Of a stretch of 64,000 nt of DNA, positions 41,751 to 52,611 are shown piece after piece. A program made the translations under genes and the position numbers. The notes under the pieces were generated by a model. That model saw nothing but the letters and a program-made list of their open reading frames with translations. It was not told the origin of the DNA and did not search any database. Numbering within the stretch: the stretch's first letter is position 1; each line of letters begins with the position of its first letter. This DNA comes from Bacillus paralicheniformis (GTDB taxonomy: Bacteria > Bacillota > Bacilli > Bacillales > Bacillaceae), in assembly GCF_001042485.2 (NCBI RefSeq), contig NZ_LBMN02000036.1, forward strand, positions 124,001-188,000, read 5' to 3'.

Positions 41751-44542
41751 TAGCCGTTTTTCCCGGCTATGTAGGCTTCAAGCTCAAGGAATGCAGGCTC
41801 CATGACTTTTGCAGGGGGCAGAGCCTTCATAAACACCGTGCCGTAGGAAGCGGTTCGGATGCGGCGGTCGAGAATCACGACCGTTCCGCTGTCTTTCTCC
41901 GAGCGGAGCAGCCTGCCGATCCCCTGCCTGAATGCCAGGACAGCTTCCGGCAGAGATACCGCTTGAAACGGGCTTTCTCCCCTTCTCTTCGCCCGGTCGC
42001 ACTTGGCTGATTCAACAGGGTGGTCAGGCGGCCTGAACGGCAGCCTTGCGATGACAAGCGTCGTCAGCTCGTCACCCGGAAAGTCAACGCCCTCCCAAAA
42101 ATGGTTCGTTCCGAGAAGAACCGCATGGGGATACGATCTAAACAATTTCATGACCTTGACGGGGCTTCCTCCGGAAATCCCCTGCGCAAGGAGCGGACAA
42201 GGAAAGTCTTCCTCGTGTTTTATTGCATGGTAGACGTCTCGCAGCATATCATGAGACGTAAACAGGACGAGCACTTTGGCATTTTTCTGTTTTGCAAGCG
42301 CCTTGACATAACGCGAGACATCTTGAATATAGTCTTCAGGATCGTTTTGAATCGGGCTGACATCCGTCGGAATCATGATGTTCATATGCTTATCATAAGA
42401 AAAAGGCGCCTCGATTTGCAAGGTCCTCGGATAGAAATCGCTTAAACCGAGCTTTTTGATCATATAGTCAAATGAGTTCTCGACGACAAGCGTCCCCGAT
42501 GTGAGCACAACGCTTTTTTTCTCGGTGAAAAACCGGTCGGCCAGAATTTCGCTTGTATCAAGCGGCTGAGCGTAAATGGCCGCGGCGTTTTTTGCGCCCT
42601 TCGCGTCAATTTCAATCCAGACGACCTCATCTTCGACAGGGTCAAACATCAAGCGGGCGAGCGTCTTTCGATATTCTTCAAGGTCGTCCATGCATGAATC
42701 GTATTCCTCTAACAAAAACGCCTGGCGGCTGGTGAAGGAAGCCTGTTTTTCAGCGAGGCTTTTCTTTTGATCCGAAAACAGCCGGTGCATGTCATACAGC
42801 AAGGAACACAGTCTTCTCGCGCTTTCTTCAAGCCTGTTCCATGCCCTGCTTTCACCGATTTCGCCGATCTTATATAAGAGACGGTTGAGATCGTTTCTTG
42901 GTTTCCTCCGCTTGACAAAAGAATGAACAGCCGTAAAGAACAGATCGCTTTCTTCAAGAAGCTGAGCGAGCCATTCGTCCATTTGGAAAAAAGATTCTGG
43001 TGAAATGCCTGCTGACCGGTAGAGGCGTTCGGCTTTTTTTAAAATCCCCCTTTGTTTGAGGGTGCCGAGCCGCATCAACCTTTTATGGAGAAAGACATAG
43101 TCTGCTCTTGCCCCATACTGCTCGCCCGCTGCGCGTTCAAAGTGATGGGCTTCATCAATAACAAACGTATCGGCATCACCGGTATGAATTCGCTGATTGG
43201 CTTCGTCAGTCAACAGAAGCGCATGATTGGTAATGATCATATCAGCCTTCTGCGCCCGCGCTTTGGCTCTCTCATAAAAACACAGTTTCCTTAGGGTGCT
43301 GTTTTCTGCATATGAATGCGAATCATATGCCAGTCTGTCCCACAGAAGCTTTCCGCCTGACGGAAGATTAATTTCCGATAAATCGCCCGTTTCTGTATCT
43401 GTCAGCCAGACGAGAATTTGCGCTTTTGCAAGGACGCTATCATAATTGTCATCATCTTCCTGTAAAATATGCTTGAACTTGCGAATGGATAAATAATGAG
43501 AGCGGCCCTTTAAAACCGCGGCTTTGACCGGGAAAGGAAAAATCTTTTCCAAAAGCGGGATATCACGGTTGATCATCTGTTGCTGAAGCAATGTCGTATA
43601 TGTGCTGATCACGACCGGCTTGCCTGTTTGCTTGGCGCGGATTGCAGCCGGCACGAGATATCCGAGCGTTTTTCCGATTCCAGTGGCAGCTTCGATCAGA
43701 GCATGCTCATGATTTTGAAAAGCGGTCCAGACCTCCTGCATCATTTTCGTCTGTCCTTCTCTCTTGTCAAACCGGTCGTCCAATGAAGAAAGTCCGCCGT
43801 CTTTTTCCCAAATAAGCGGCTCTGTCTGCGGGACCCGGCTCTTATGACCGGCCTCTTCATCCTCGTCTTCAGGGGTCCTGATCACAAAGGAACCAACCTT
43901 CATAAAGCCGGCATCAAGTTCGGCATCGGCACCTTTTTCAGCGATCAAGCCGTCAAAAAGCTCCTGCGCGTCACTGATCAAATGCCAGGATAGACGTCTG
44001 ATTGATTTCAAAACCGAAATCGGCAGCCTTTTCAGTCTGTCCATCATATGTAAAAAGATCAAAGCGGTCACTTCCGCATCGCTGTCAGCCCTGTGCGGGT
44101 TTTCATGGCGAATCTGAAGCTCTTCGCTCAGCTCAGTCAATTTATAGCCGTCAAAACCCGGAAAAACGATTCTCGAAAGCTCCACCGTATCGAGAACGCT
44201 GCATTCAAGCTCGCCAAAACCGGCCTGCTGCAGCTCATACTTTACAAAAGCAAGATCAAAATGAATGTTATGAGCGATAAAACAGCTGTCTTGAAGCAGC
44301 TCAAAAATATCTTCGGCAATCGCCGAAAATGGCTCTTCATTTTCAACCATTTCATTCGAAATTCCCGTCAGCTGCTCGATAAAAGCGGGAATCGGCTGAT
44401 TGGGATTCACATATTTGGAGAAACGTTCGGTCATTTGTCCATTTTCAATCACAACCGCTGCAATTTGAATGATTCTGTCGCCTTTTTTCGGCGAATTCCC
44501 TGTCGTTTCCACATCAATGACCACATATCGTTGATTGTTCAT
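41750..44542 (-). CDS. dinG: DinG-type helicase with 3'-5' exonuclease domain
   Basis: A 930-residue fusion. Residues 1-170 form a DnaQ-like DEDDh exonuclease (VIDVETTGNSP with D-x-E; HNIHFDLAF; HRADSDAEVT). Then an XPD-like helicase: Walker A ATGIGKTLGYL (about 285), motif II DEAHHFE, motif VI QGIGRLLRSE. Unlike YpvA there is no cluster of four cysteines between motifs Ia and II, so an Fe-S cluster is unlikely, as in other Firmicute DinG proteins. RBS GAGGTG before ATG 44542. No LexA box was seen upstream. Confidence 0.94.
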   Translation of the reverse strand: MNNQRYVVIDVETTGNSPKKGDRIIQIAAVVIENGQMTERFSKYVNPNQPIPAFIEQLTGISNEMVENEEPFSAIAEDIFELLQDSCFIAHNIHFDLAFVKYELQQAGFGELECSVLDTVELSRIVFPGFDGYKLTELSEELQIRHENPHRADSDAEVTALIFLHMMDRLKRLPISVLKSIRRLSWHLISDAQELFDGLIAEKGADAELDAGFMKVGSFVIRTPEDEDEEAGHKSRVPQTEPLIWEKDGGLSSLDDRFDKREGQTKMMQEVWTAFQNHEHALIEAATGIGKTLGYLVPAAIRAKQTGKPVVISTYTTLLQQQMINRDIPLLEKIFPFPVKAAVLKGRSHYLSIRKFKHILQEDDDNYDSVLAKAQILVWLTDTETGDLSEINLPSGGKLLWDRLAYDSHSYAENSTLRKLCFYERAKARAQKADMIITNHALLLTDEANQRIHTGDADTFVIDEAHHFERAAGEQYGARADYVFLHKRLMRLGTLKQRGILKKAERLYRSAGISPESFFQMDEWLAQLLEESDLFFTAVHSFVKRRKPRNDLNRLLYKIGEIGESRAWNRLEESARRLCSLLYDMHRLFSDQKKSLAEKQASFTSRQAFLLEEYDSCMDDLEEYRKTLARLMFDPVEDEVVWIEIDAKGAKNAAAIYAQPLDTSEILADRFFTEKKSVVLTSGTLVVENSFDYMIKKLGLSDFYPRTLQIEAPFSYDKHMNIMIPTDVSPIQNDPEDYIQDVSRYVKALAKQKNAKVLVLFTSHDMLRDVYHAIKHEEDFPCPLLAQGISGGSPVKVMKLFRSYPHAVLLGTNHFWEGVDFPGDELTTLVIARLPFRPPDHPVESAKCDRAKRRGESPFQAVSLPEAVLAFRQGIGRLLRSEKDSGTVVILDRRIRTASYGTVFMKALPPAKVMEPAFLELEAYIAGKNG

Positions 44543-44643
44543 TCAATGGACACCTCAATTTCGATACCTTCGACAAAAGTGTAACACGTTTTAGAAAGAT
44601 GCGGGGAAAAAGCTTCGCCTTCTACTCTTTCTAAACGATATGA

Positions 44644-44668
44644 AAGCCCCCTAAAGGCAAGGGGGCTA
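44644..44668 (-). terminator. Terminator of the panBCD operon
   Basis: Eight-bp stem agccccct/agggggct (44645-44652 with 44660-44667) at the panD stop codon; short T tail. Confidence 0.65.
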
Positions 44669-45049
44669 CAGAATGGTACGGGCGGGCTCCTGACCCAGCA
44701 TTTCCTCGATTTCGTTTCTCTCGTTCAAAACGGCAACCTTCGGCTTATGGGTCTTTGCTTCCTCTTCAGACATCATGGCATAAGAAACGATGATGACGAC
44801 ATCTCCCACTTGAACAAGGCGGGCGGCAGCTCCGTTTAAACAAACGACGCCGCTCCCCCTTTCACCGGGAATGATGTACGTTTCCAGCCGGGCCCCGTTA
44901 TTATTATTCACAATTTGCACTTTTTCATTTGCCATCATTCCGACGGCATCCAGCAAATCTTCATCAATTGTCACGCTGCCGACGTAGTTCAAATTGGCTT
45001 CCGTCACTCTCGCTCTGTGAAGTTTTGCGCTCATTAACGTACGGTACAT
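44666..45049 (-). CDS. panD: Aspartate 1-decarboxylase PanD
   Basis: A 127-residue proenzyme producing beta-alanine for pantothenate. It self-cleaves between G24 and S25 (NYVGSVTID), Ser25 becoming the pyruvoyl cofactor; numbering agrees with the start at the second of two adjacent ATG codons (45049), 7 bases after AAGGAGG. The start overlaps the panC stop codon. Last gene of panB-panC-panD. Confidence 0.95.
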   Translation of the reverse strand: MYRTLMSAKLHRARVTEANLNYVGSVTIDEDLLDAVGMMANEKVQIVNNNNGARLETYIIPGERGSGVVCLNGAAARLVQVGDVVIIVSYAMMSEEEAKTHKPKVAVLNERNEIEEMLGQEPARTIL

Positions 45050-45915
45050 CATAAATCCTCCTTTTGATCTGCCGGGATATCGACGATGATATTATCAATT
45101 AAGCGGGCTTTGGAAAACTGAACGGCAACCGCTATGATGACTTTTCCAGTCAATGGCTCCCTGATCTCCAGATCGGGATATGAATAAATATCCGCATAAT
45201 CGATGACACCGCTCGTTTTTTCAAGAATGCTCCGAACCTCTCGCTTAACAGCTTCCGCATCCCTCTCTCCATCACGGATCAGCTCGGCGCCGCGCTGAAG
45301 GGCTTGATAGAGAGCGGGTGCTTCCTGCCGTTCTTCTGCTCGCAGGTTGACATTTCTTGAGCTTTTGGCAAGCCCGTCTTCTTCCCGTTTTGTTTCAACC
45401 GGGATCAGCTCAATATCCATGAAAAAGTCGTTGATCAGCCCGTCGACAACGGCAACCTGCTGCGCATCTTTCATGCCAAAATAAACCCTTGTCGGAAAGG
45501 TGAGATTGAACAGCTTTGTGAGCACTGTTGCGACACCGTCGAAATGACCTTCCCTTGAACGGCCGCAAAGGACGTCCGTCCGCTTTTTCACGCTTGCGGT
45601 AACCGTCGGCTCCTGACCGTACATTTCTTCAGGCTCAGGAGTGAACAAGATGTCCACTCCTCCGTCAGCCGCAAGCTGCCGGTCCCTTTCGATATCTCTC
45701 GGGTACGCTTCATAGTCTTCACCCGGACCGAACTGCATAGGATTGACAAAAATGCTCATCACGACAATATCATTGTCTTTTCGCGCTTTTTCCACAAGCG
45801 ACATATGGCCTTCATGAAGGAAGCCCATTGTCGGCACAAAACCGATCGTTTTGCCTTCTTTGCGATAATTTTTCGTTGCATTTTGTATATCTTTTGCTGT
45901 ATGGATCTGAATCAT
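45049..45915 (-). CDS. panC: Pantothenate synthetase PanC
   Basis: A 288-residue ATP-dependent ligase joining pantoate and beta-alanine. Nucleotidyltransferase motifs: [14 protein letters not shown] (HxGH type, residues 28-41) and KSSRNVNL (KMSKS-like, near 183). [18 protein letters not shown] is also typical. Two bases separate it from panB and it overlaps panD. Confidence 0.96.
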   Translation of the reverse strand: MIQIHTAKDIQNATKNYRKEGKTIGFVPTMGFLHEGHMSLVEKARKDNDIVVMSIFVNPMQFGPGEDYEAYPRDIERDRQLAADGGVDILFTPEPEEMYGQEPTVTASVKKRTDVLCGRSREGHFDGVATVLTKLFNLTFPTRVYFGMKDAQQVAVVDGLINDFFMDIELIPVETKREEDGLAKSSRNVNLRAEERQEAPALYQALQRGAELIRDGERDAEAVKREVRSILEKTSGVIDYADIYSYPDLEIREPLTGKVIIAVAVQFSKARLIDNIIVDIPADQKEDL

Positions 45916-45917
45916 GC

Positions 45918-46751
45918 TTATTTCCCTCCGTATAATCCTTCAAGAACTTGCTGATCGATACGGAATGAATGAGCATCTTCAGGAAACACGCGGCTTCTGA
46001 CATCCTCAACATATCCTCGAAGCGCTTGTTCAAGCGGCTGATCGATTTGCACATACTGTTTTACAAATTTAGGCGTCCGGCTCACTCCGTGTCCGACAAC
46101 ATCGTGGTAAACGAGAACTTGTCCGTCTGTACCAGGGCCTGCTCCAATGCCGATGACAGGAATCGTGAGCTCCTTTGAAATCTGTTCAGCGAGCGCTGCC
46201 GGGACGCATTCGAGAACGAGCGCAATTGCGCCTGCTTCTTCACAGCGCCTGCTGTCTTCAATCAGCTTGCGGGCGCTTTCTTCATCTTTCCCCTGAACTT
46301 TATAGCCTCCCAAGACACCGACGGATTGAGGAGTCAAGCCTAAGTGGCTGACAACAGGTATTCCGCCGCGTGTTAAAGCCGTGATCGTCTCAAATACACC
46401 GTCGCCGCCTTCAAGCTTCAAAGCATCGGCTCCGCTTTCCTGAACGATCGCCGCGGCATTATTCAGAGCGCTTTCCAAAGAGCAGTGATAAGACATAAAC
46501 GGCATATCCGTCACCACAAACGTATCTTTTGCCCCGCGTTTTACGGCTTTTGTATGGTGGATCATATCAGCGACCGTCACAGATACGGTCGAATCAAGGC
46601 CGAGCACAACCATGCCGAGCGAATCGCCGACAAGAATCATATCGACGCCGGCCTGTTCGGCAAGCTTTGCCGCCGGGTAATCGTAGGCCGTCAGCATGAC
46701 GATCGGCTCTCCCTCTTGTTTCATTTTTAGAAAATCAATCTTTGTCTTCAT
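45918..46751 (-). CDS. panB: Ketopantoate hydroxymethyltransferase PanB
   Basis: A 277-residue TIM-barrel enzyme transferring a hydroxymethyl group from methylene-tetrahydrofolate to 2-oxoisovalerate, first step of pantothenate synthesis. Motifs: [29 protein letters not shown] and [29 protein letters not shown] precedes ATG 46751. First gene of the operon, behind a long leader with terminator-like hairpin. Confidence 0.96.
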   Translation of the reverse strand: MKTKIDFLKMKQEGEPIVMLTAYDYPAAKLAEQAGVDMILVGDSLGMVVLGLDSTVSVTVADMIHHTKAVKRGAKDTFVVTDMPFMSYHCSLESALNNAAAIVQESGADALKLEGGDGVFETITALTRGGIPVVSHLGLTPQSVGVLGGYKVQGKDEESARKLIEDSRRCEEAGAIALVLECVPAALAEQISKELTIPVIGIGAGPGTDGQVLVYHDVVGHGVSRTPKFVKQYVQIDQPLEQALRGYVEDVRSRVFPEDAHSFRIDQQVLEGLYGGK

Positions 46752-46817
46752 GTTTTCTCCTCCTCTTTTTCAGAGGAGATGAGCTGCCGTGCTTGCATGA
46801 GCATCTTTTCGGACAGC

Positions 46818-46999
46818 AAAAAAACCTTCCGGCAAGAAGAAGGATTTCGAATCGTCCGTGTTCGGCAAGAATCATCCCTCTGTCCCAGTCCTTTTTGGAT
46901 CAAGGCAGACTGTTTTTTATCAGTTGCATGTTTTCCAGGTGCAGTTCCTACAGGATACTGCCCATCCGAAGTATACCAAAAACGCATGGATCCTTCCAA
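46818..46999 (-). promoter_or_regulatory. Promoter and attenuator-like leader of panBCD
   Basis: Minus strand TTGGAA (46999-46994), 18 bases, TGG-TATACT (-10 at 46975-46970). The leader of about 210 nt first folds a hairpin GCAGT-TCC/GGA-ACTGC with a single bulged A (46937-46960 region), then a second CAGTC/GACTG hairpin (46886-46912), and ends in CCTTC/GAAGG plus seven T (46818-46843), a terminator-like element ahead of panB. Tandem stem-loops with bulged A upstream of pan genes recall the published pan RNA motif; identity is not verified. Confidence 0.5.
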
Positions 47000-47983
47000 C
47001 TATGACGGATTTATATCGATATCGGCGGAGTATATTTTTTTGATGCCGTCACTCGTTTCCAGGATCAAGACGCCTTCTTCGTCTATTCCCAGCGCTTTGC
47101 CGTGAAACGTTCCGTTCAGCGTCCTGGCCGTCAATTCACGGTTCAGGCTCAAAGCGTAGCTCTCCCATAAAAGCTTGATCGGCTCGAAACCGTAGGCGAG
47201 ATAGTCTTCATACCTTTTTTCAAATGTCGCCATTATCGTTTGAATCAAAGCGGCTCTGTCGATTTTTTCACCGCTTGCGAGACGAAGGCTTGTCGCTGTT
47301 TCTTTTAATTCTTCCGGAAAGTCGCCAGCAAGCTGATTGACGTTGATCCCCATTCCGACGATGACAGAATGGACCTGATCGGCTTCCGCCTGCAGTTCGG
47401 TTAAGATCCCGACGACTTTTTTGCGGTTGATCAAAATATCGTTCGGCCATTTGATTTCAGCTGCGATGCCGGTTTGCTCTTCGACTGCCTGAACGATCGC
47501 GACTGCGGCTAAAAGCGTCAGCTGCGGCGTTTTTTGCACGGGCATTTCAGGTCTTAAAATGATGCTCATCCAAATGCCGTTTCCTTCTGGGGAATGCCAT
47601 GTTCTCGCCATTCTTCCCCTTCCTTCAGTCTGCTTGTCGGCAACGATGATCATTCCTTCCGGCGCACCGTTGTTTGCTAGCTCATGGGCGATTTTTTGAG
47701 TTGATGAGACGACATCGTGAAAATGGATGGTCTGTCCCATTTTTTTCGTTTTTAACCCGAGCCTGATTTCATCTTCGGTGATTTTGTCAGGTTTTTTTAT
47801 CATTTTATAGCCGAGCTTTCGGACCGCTTCAAGTTCATATCCCGATTTTCTCAGATCTTCGATATGCTTCCAAACGGCGGTCCTTGAGCATCCGAGCTCT
47901 TCGCTGATTTTCTGGCCTGAAATGAATTCGCCGTCGGCCTCTGTAAACAATTGAATGAGTTTCTTTCTTAAATTTGACTGCAT
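47000..47983 (-). CDS. birA: Biotin ligase and repressor BirA
   Basis: A 327-residue bifunctional protein that biotinylates carboxylases and represses biotin genes. N-terminal winged helix (ISEELGCSRTAVWKHIEDLR), central ligase with TEGRGRMARTWHSPEGNG (biotinyl-AMP loop), KWPNDILIN (catalytic Lys) and GMGINVN, then an SH3-like C-domain. Start at ATG 47983, inside the end of cca; a GTG at 47995 sits on the RBS. Last gene of the ypjD operon. Confidence 0.94.
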   Translation of the reverse strand: MQSNLRKKLIQLFTEADGEFISGQKISEELGCSRTAVWKHIEDLRKSGYELEAVRKLGYKMIKKPDKITEDEIRLGLKTKKMGQTIHFHDVVSSTQKIAHELANNGAPEGMIIVADKQTEGRGRMARTWHSPEGNGIWMSIILRPEMPVQKTPQLTLLAAVAIVQAVEEQTGIAAEIKWPNDILINRKKVVGILTELQAEADQVHSVIVGMGINVNQLAGDFPEELKETATSLRLASGEKIDRAALIQTIMATFEKRYEDYLAYGFEPIKLLWESYALSLNRELTARTLNGTFHGKALGIDEEGVLILETSDGIKKIYSADIDINPS

Positions 47984-49161
47984 GAATCCAGCCACTCCTC
48001 TATGGCTTTTTTTTGATTGGCAAGCTCCCCGTTTAACACGGCCCGCTCAATCCGTTTCAAATCATCGGACACCCATTTCCCGGCCGGCTTCTTTCTGAAA
48101 TTCAACAAATCGCTTCCAGACACCGCCAGGTCTTTCAGGCTTTTAATCGGAAGCGCGCGGTACGACTGTCTGATTTCAGCCAGCCGCTTTTCATCGATTG
48201 CCTGCTTGTCCCTTAAGCTGCGGATGGCGGAAGCGGACAGCAGCGTCTCTTCCCCCGCCTCATACATCGAGACGGCATCCCATTTTTGATCGATTCGTTC
48301 AGCCGTCAGGAGCGCCTGTTTTATGACTTTCCCCGGAAGCTTCCACCCTTTTAAAAACTGGTGAGCCTCAGCGGAATCGAGTGATATCATGTGAATGAAA
48401 GCCGCCCATATATCCGCTCTTTTTTGAAGTTGGTAAAAAGGAAAAGCACGGGCAGCCAGAACGCGCTCCTTTTTGCCGTCCAGCCCCGGAAGCTCCTTGT
48501 AAAGCCCTGTTTCAGCCGCCGCTTCCAAAGCCCTGTCCGCCGCTTTTCCTTTTAAAAGCTTTTCAAATTCAACCGTTTTCCGCTCTGTAGAAATATGAGC
48601 CAAGAGCAGACGGTTTTCGCAAATCGCTTTTTTTGTATTTGGAGAAAGCTCAAACTCGAGCTGACTCATAAAACGGAGCGCCCGCAGCATGCGTAGCGCA
48701 TCTTCGTGAAAACGCTCCGCCGGGTCGCCGACCGTTTGAATCAATTTTTCCCGTATGTCGCGGAGTCCGCCGAAATAGTCGATCAGTCTCCCCTGTTCAT
48801 CCATCGCCATGGCATTAATCGTCAAGTCCCGCCTCTTCAGGTCTTCTTTCAGCGATTTGATAAACTGAACGCCGCTCGGCCTTCTGTAATCCTCGTACTC
48901 AAGCTCTGCGCGAAAGGTCGTCACCTCATAGGATTCTCCCTCAAAGAGGACGATGATGGTTCCGTGTTCCTTTCCGACATCAACGGTTTTCGGAAAAATG
49001 GCTTCAATTTCTTCCGGGGATGCATCTGTAGCGATGTCAATATCACCGATATCCCGGTTCATTTGGGCATCCCTGACAGATCCGCCTACAAAGTAGGCCT
49101 GCCGGCCGTGTTTTTTCAGCTCACGAAGGAGAGGAAGAGCCTTCAAAAAGAGATCCTCCAT
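47968..49161 (-). CDS. cca: CCA-adding tRNA nucleotidyltransferase
   Basis: A 397-residue class II nucleotidyltransferase that adds and repairs the 3' CCA of tRNA. Head domain [22 protein letters not shown] with the DxD catalytic pair, then [12 protein letters not shown] and the [12 protein letters not shown] neck motif. ATG 49161 is 7 bases after GGGGAG. It overlaps bshA by 41 bases and birA by 16. Long called papS in B. subtilis. Confidence 0.95.
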   Translation of the reverse strand: MEDLFLKALPLLRELKKHGRQAYFVGGSVRDAQMNRDIGDIDIATDASPEEIEAIFPKTVDVGKEHGTIIVLFEGESYEVTTFRAELEYEDYRRPSGVQFIKSLKEDLKRRDLTINAMAMDEQGRLIDYFGGLRDIREKLIQTVGDPAERFHEDALRMLRALRFMSQLEFELSPNTKKAICENRLLLAHISTERKTVEFEKLLKGKAADRALEAAAETGLYKELPGLDGKKERVLAARAFPFYQLQKRADIWAAFIHMISLDSAEAHQFLKGWKLPGKVIKQALLTAERIDQKWDAVSMYEAGEETLLSASAIRSLRDKQAIDEKRLAEIRQSYRALPIKSLKDLAVSGSDLLNFRKKPAGKWVSDDLKRIERAVLNGELANQKKAIEEWLDSCSQI

Positions 49162-50302
49162 TGTCACACTCCCCGTCTGTTAATTGTTGATAAATTTCTT
49201 CATATTGCGCGATGATTTTACTGGAAGAAAAGCGCTCCTTGATGCTTTCTAGCGCCGCTTCCGCAAACTGGCGCTGCAGGCTTTCATCAGTCAGCAAATG
49301 GAGCGCTTTACGAGCTGCGCCTTCAATATCTCCTACATCGACCAAGTAACCGGATTTACCGTTTTTGATCACCTCGGGAATCCCTCCGATATTGGTGCCG
49401 ATGCACGGAACGCCGCAGGCCATCGCCTCCAGCAGCACTAAACCGAAGCTTTCCTTCTCGGACAAAAGCAGCTTTAAATCGCTGATGGCGTAAAGCTCTT
49501 CTACGCTGTCCTGTTTGCCCAGGAAAAGAACATCATCTTTTAGTCCGAGCTGTCTGACAAGCTGGCAGATCACGGTCATCTCCGGCCCGTCGCCGACGAG
49601 AATCAGCTTCGACTTCATTCGTTTGACAATGCTGCTGAAGACATGGATGACGTCCTGCACGCGCTTCACCTGTCTGAAATTGGATACGTGGATGATCACT
49701 TTTTCATCAGGGGCGATGCCGTACTGCTCTTTCAGCGAATGATGCTCCTGCTTTTTTAAATACACGCGCTCATCCACAAAATTATAGATCGTTTCGATTT
49801 TTTTGTTCGGTTTGATCAAATCGTACGTTTGCGCGGCAAGAGCTGAAGAAACCGCTGTTACGCGGTCAGACGACTCGATCGCAAACTTGATCAGATCTTT
49901 TAAAGACGGATCATAGCCGAGAACGGTTATATCTGTGCCGTGCAGCGTTGTGACCGTTTTAATGTTTCCGTTCAGCATTTGCTTCGCTAAAAAAGCGGAA
50001 ATCGCGTGAGGCACCGCGTAGTGGGCATGCAGAACATCAAGCTGTTCCCGCTTCGCCACCTCCGCCATTTTGCTGGCCAAAGCCAAATCATACGGCGGGT
50101 GCTTAAACACGGCATATTGATTGACTTCGACTTCGTGAAAATAGATGTTGGAATACACTTTATTGAGCCTGTACGGAACACTTGATGTAATAAAATGAAT
50201 TTCATGTCCTTTTTCCGCAAGGAGCTTGCCGAGTTCGGTAGCGATAATTCCTGATCCTCCGACACTCGGATAACATGTGATTCCGATTTTTAACTGTTTC
50301 AT
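49121..50302 (-). CDS. bshA: N-acetyl-glucosaminyl L-malate synthase BshA
   Basis: A 393-residue GT4 glycosyltransferase joining UDP-GlcNAc and L-malate, first step of bacillithiol synthesis. N-terminal [11 protein letters not shown] and [11 protein letters not shown]-terminal EX7E region [16 protein letters not shown]. The C-terminus runs about 15 residues (ending FEGSSSPS) past the length of the B. subtilis protein and is encoded within the overlap with cca. The start overlaps the bshB1 stop codon. Confidence 0.95.
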   Translation of the reverse strand: MKQLKIGITCYPSVGGSGIIATELGKLLAEKGHEIHFITSSVPYRLNKVYSNIYFHEVEVNQYAVFKHPPYDLALASKMAEVAKREQLDVLHAHYAVPHAISAFLAKQMLNGNIKTVTTLHGTDITVLGYDPSLKDLIKFAIESSDRVTAVSSALAAQTYDLIKPNKKIETIYNFVDERVYLKKQEHHSLKEQYGIAPDEKVIIHVSNFRQVKRVQDVIHVFSSIVKRMKSKLILVGDGPEMTVICQLVRQLGLKDDVLFLGKQDSVEELYAISDLKLLLSEKESFGLVLLEAMACGVPCIGTNIGGIPEVIKNGKSGYLVDVGDIEGAARKALHLLTDESLQRQFAEAALESIKERFSSSKIIAQYEEIYQQLTDGECDNGGSLFEGSSSPS

Positions 50303-51003
50303 CATCCGCCCCCAAATAAATCGTTGTTTAACAGAAGAGTCCGCTTTGAAAAAAACCCTTCCGCGTATGCGACGCCGACCTCTTTTCCCAAAAGCTTTTC
50401 CCTTGCTTCGACCGTTTCAATATATCCGTTCGTCAGCGGTGTTTCAACCGACTGCCGGGAACGGGTGAACTGGCTCTGATAAGCAGCAAGGCTTTCCTTT
50501 TTTTGATTGATCGTTTCGGAAATGTCGATGACAAATTCGGGTTTGTGAAAACCGTTGATCATATAGTAGTACACGTTTTGGACTTTATGGGCCGGCTGTT
50601 TTTCTGCATCTTCGTATTTATGTATTCCAGCGGAAAAGACCGCTTCTTCGACGATTTCCGCTGCATGCCCGTGATCGGGATGCCGGTCCTTCGGATAAGG
50701 GACAAAGACAAGCTTCGGCTTATGTTTTCGAATGACGGCAACCGCTTCCCTGATCGCCTCCTGGCTGGGAAACAGCCCCCTGTCCGGCAGCGTGAGGGAA
50801 ATCCGCGCGCTGGCGCCGAGAATGTCGGCCGCCTGCGCCGCTTCGCTTTTTCTCGTTTCGACTGTTCCGTTTGAAGACAGTTCAGCCTGGGTTAAATCGC
50901 AGATGCCAATTTGAAAGCCTTTTTTAGTATATTTGGCAATGGTTCCTCCCATGCCGATTTCTACATCATCGCTGTGCGCGCCGAAAGCCAGTATATCAAG
51001 CAT
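50302..51003 (-). CDS. bshB1: Bacillithiol deacetylase BshB1
   Basis: A 233-residue zinc-dependent LmbE/PIG-L deacetylase converting GlcNAc-malate to GlcN-malate, second step of bacillithiol synthesis. Metal ligands in [11 protein letters not shown] (residues about 7-17) and [10 protein letters not shown] near 110. Start at ATG 51003 (MLDILAFG), inside the end of mgsA; the longer frame is rejected. Overlaps bshA, so the two enzymes are coupled. Confidence 0.93.
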   Translation of the reverse strand: MLDILAFGAHSDDVEIGMGGTIAKYTKKGFQIGICDLTQAELSSNGTVETRKSEAAQAADILGASARISLTLPDRGLFPSQEAIREAVAVIRKHKPKLVFVPYPKDRHPDHGHAAEIVEEAVFSAGIHKYEDAEKQPAHKVQNVYYYMINGFHKPEFVIDISETINQKKESLAAYQSQFTRSRQSVETPLTNGYIETVEAREKLLGKEVGVAYAEGFFSKRTLLLNNDLFGGG

Positions 51004-51409
51004 CTCGATCCCCGCCGTGGACAATGTTTCTGAATTCAAACGCGCCTTCCTCGACAGATCGGATCAAGATTTCCGCCGTTCCCATATTGGTGGCGAGCGG
51101 AATGGCATAAACGTCAGACAAGCGGATAAGAGCTGACACATCAGGTTCGTGCGGCTGGGCCGTCAGCGGGTCTCTCAGAAAAATCACAAGGTCGATGTCA
51201 TTTTTCGCGATTAAAGCACCGATCTGCTGGTCTCCGCCAAGCGGTCCCGATTGAAAACGCACGACGGGCAGCCCTGTCGCTTCGGTGATTTTTAAACCGG
51301 TCGTCCCTGTCGCAAACAGCTCGTGCTTTTTTAAAATATCTTTATAAGCGGTCGTCAGCTGAATCATGTCCTGTTTTTTTCGGTCATGGGCAATTAAGGC
51401 GATTTTCAA
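50996..51409 (-). CDS. mgsA: Methylglyoxal synthase MgsA
   Basis: A 137-residue homohexameric lyase turning dihydroxyacetone phosphate into methylglyoxal when phosphate is short. Catalytic and phosphate-binding segments: [17 protein letters not shown] and [10 protein letters not shown] (Asp general base). Its linkage to bacillithiol genes makes sense because bacillithiol is used to detoxify methylglyoxal. Overlaps bshB1 by 8 bases. Confidence 0.95.
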   Translation of the reverse strand: MKIALIAHDRKKQDMIQLTTAYKDILKKHELFATGTTGLKITEATGLPVVRFQSGPLGGDQQIGALIAKNDIDLVIFLRDPLTAQPHEPDVSALIRLSDVYAIPLATNMGTAEILIRSVEEGAFEFRNIVHGGDRDA

Positions 51410-51428
51410 AGCGATTTCCCCCTTCTTG

Positions 51429-52232
51429 TTACTCTATGATATTTTCAAGGCCGTAGACAAGCTGATCGATTTTCATCACTTGTTCAACAGCCAGTTTCAC
51501 ACCAGACATAAAAGATGCGCGGTTGTATGAATCATGACGGATTTTCAAGGTTTGGCCGTCTCCGCCGAACATCACTTCCTGATGGGCGATCAATCCCGGC
51601 AGACGAACGCTGTGGAGACGGATTCCGTTTTGATCGGCTCCTCTTGCTCCCGGCAGAATTTCTTTTTCATCCGGATGCCCCTGCATTTTCGCTTCGCGAA
51701 CAGCCGAAATCATTTCCGCCGTTTTCAAGGCCGTTCCGCTTGGTGCGTCAAGCTTTTGATCATGGTGCTGTTCAATGATTTCGACATCGGTAAAATAGTT
51801 GGCAGCCATTTGCGAAAACTTCATCATCAGCACGGCTCCGAGCGCGAAGTTTGGCGCGATGATGGCTCCGATCCCCTTCTCGTCGGTCAGTTCCATAAGC
51901 TCGTTCAAGTCACTCTCAGAAAATCCTGTCGTTCCCACAACAGGACGGACGCCGTGCTCCAGCGCGATTTTTGTATGTAGCTTGCCGATTTCCGGCGTTG
52001 TCAAATCAATCAGAACGTCCGGAGCCGTTTCTGAAAAGCATTCGGTAATATCAGTGTAAATGACGGCTTCTGAACTTGATATCATCACGTCTGACAGCTT
52101 TTCACGGTTATATGTACGGTCGATTGCACCGACAAGCTCAAAATGTGCGGTATCTTCAACAAGTTTGACCGCTTCGCTTCCCATTCTTCCGCGCGGTCCT
52201 GCTATTGCGATTTTAATGGTCTCCTTTTGCAT
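51429..52232 (-). CDS. dapB: 4-hydroxy-tetrahydrodipicolinate reductase DapB
   Basis: A 267-residue NAD(P)H-dependent reductase of the lysine/diaminopimelate pathway, feeding peptidoglycan and, in this sporeformer, dipicolinate. Rossmann loop [13 protein letters not shown] at residues 10-22; catalytic [17 protein letters not shown] near 155. Lies 12 bases after ypjD. Confidence 0.96.
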   Translation of the reverse strand: MQKETIKIAIAGPRGRMGSEAVKLVEDTAHFELVGAIDRTYNREKLSDVMISSSEAVIYTDITECFSETAPDVLIDLTTPEIGKLHTKIALEHGVRPVVGTTGFSESDLNELMELTDEKGIGAIIAPNFALGAVLMMKFSQMAANYFTDVEIIEQHHDQKLDAPSGTALKTAEMISAVREAKMQGHPDEKEILPGARGADQNGIRLHSVRLPGLIAHQEVMFGGDGQTLKIRHDSYNRASFMSGVKLAVEQVMKIDQLVYGLENIIE

Positions 52233-52244
52233 CTTGATTCTCCT

Positions 52245-52583
52245 CTACTTTCCTTCTTCTATTCTTGTCCAGCGGTCTTTGTCACGGGTGTTGAACTTCT
52301 CCATGACCATATCATGCGCTTCATCCAATGATATATGAAGCGAATTCGCAAGACAAACTAAAACGAACAATACGTCGCCGATTTCTTCATCGATCTTTTT
52401 TTCCGATTCGGTTTTTTTCTTCGGTTTTTCACCGTAATGATGGTTGATTTCCCTCGCCAGTTCGCCAAGCTCTTCCGTCAGCCTGGCCATCATGGCAAGC
52501 GGACTGAAATAGCCTTCTTTAAACTGGCCGATATATTCGTCAACCTCACGCTGTATATCTTTCATCGTTTTTTCTTTCGTCAT
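52245..52583 (-). CDS. ypjD: MazG-like nucleotide pyrophosphohydrolase YpjD
   Basis: A 112-residue all-alpha NTP-PPase with the metal-binding motif EELGELAREINHHYGE and DEEIGDVLFVLVCLAN. Probably removes aberrant nucleotides; the natural substrate is unknown. Start at ATG 52583 after AGGAGG; frame extension upstream rejected. First gene of the operon to birA. Confidence 0.92.
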   Translation of the reverse strand: MTKEKTMKDIQREVDEYIGQFKEGYFSPLAMMARLTEELGELAREINHHYGEKPKKKTESEKKIDEEIGDVLFVLVCLANSLHISLDEAHDMVMEKFNTRDKDRWTRIEEGK

Positions 52584-52611
52584 GCTGACAAAACCTCCTG
52601 TCATCTCTTAC

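Noticed and set aside
46748..46999. 83-codon minus-strand frame in the panB leader
   Set aside because: It begins at the promoter -35 box and covers hairpins and a terminator-like element, so translation is improbable.
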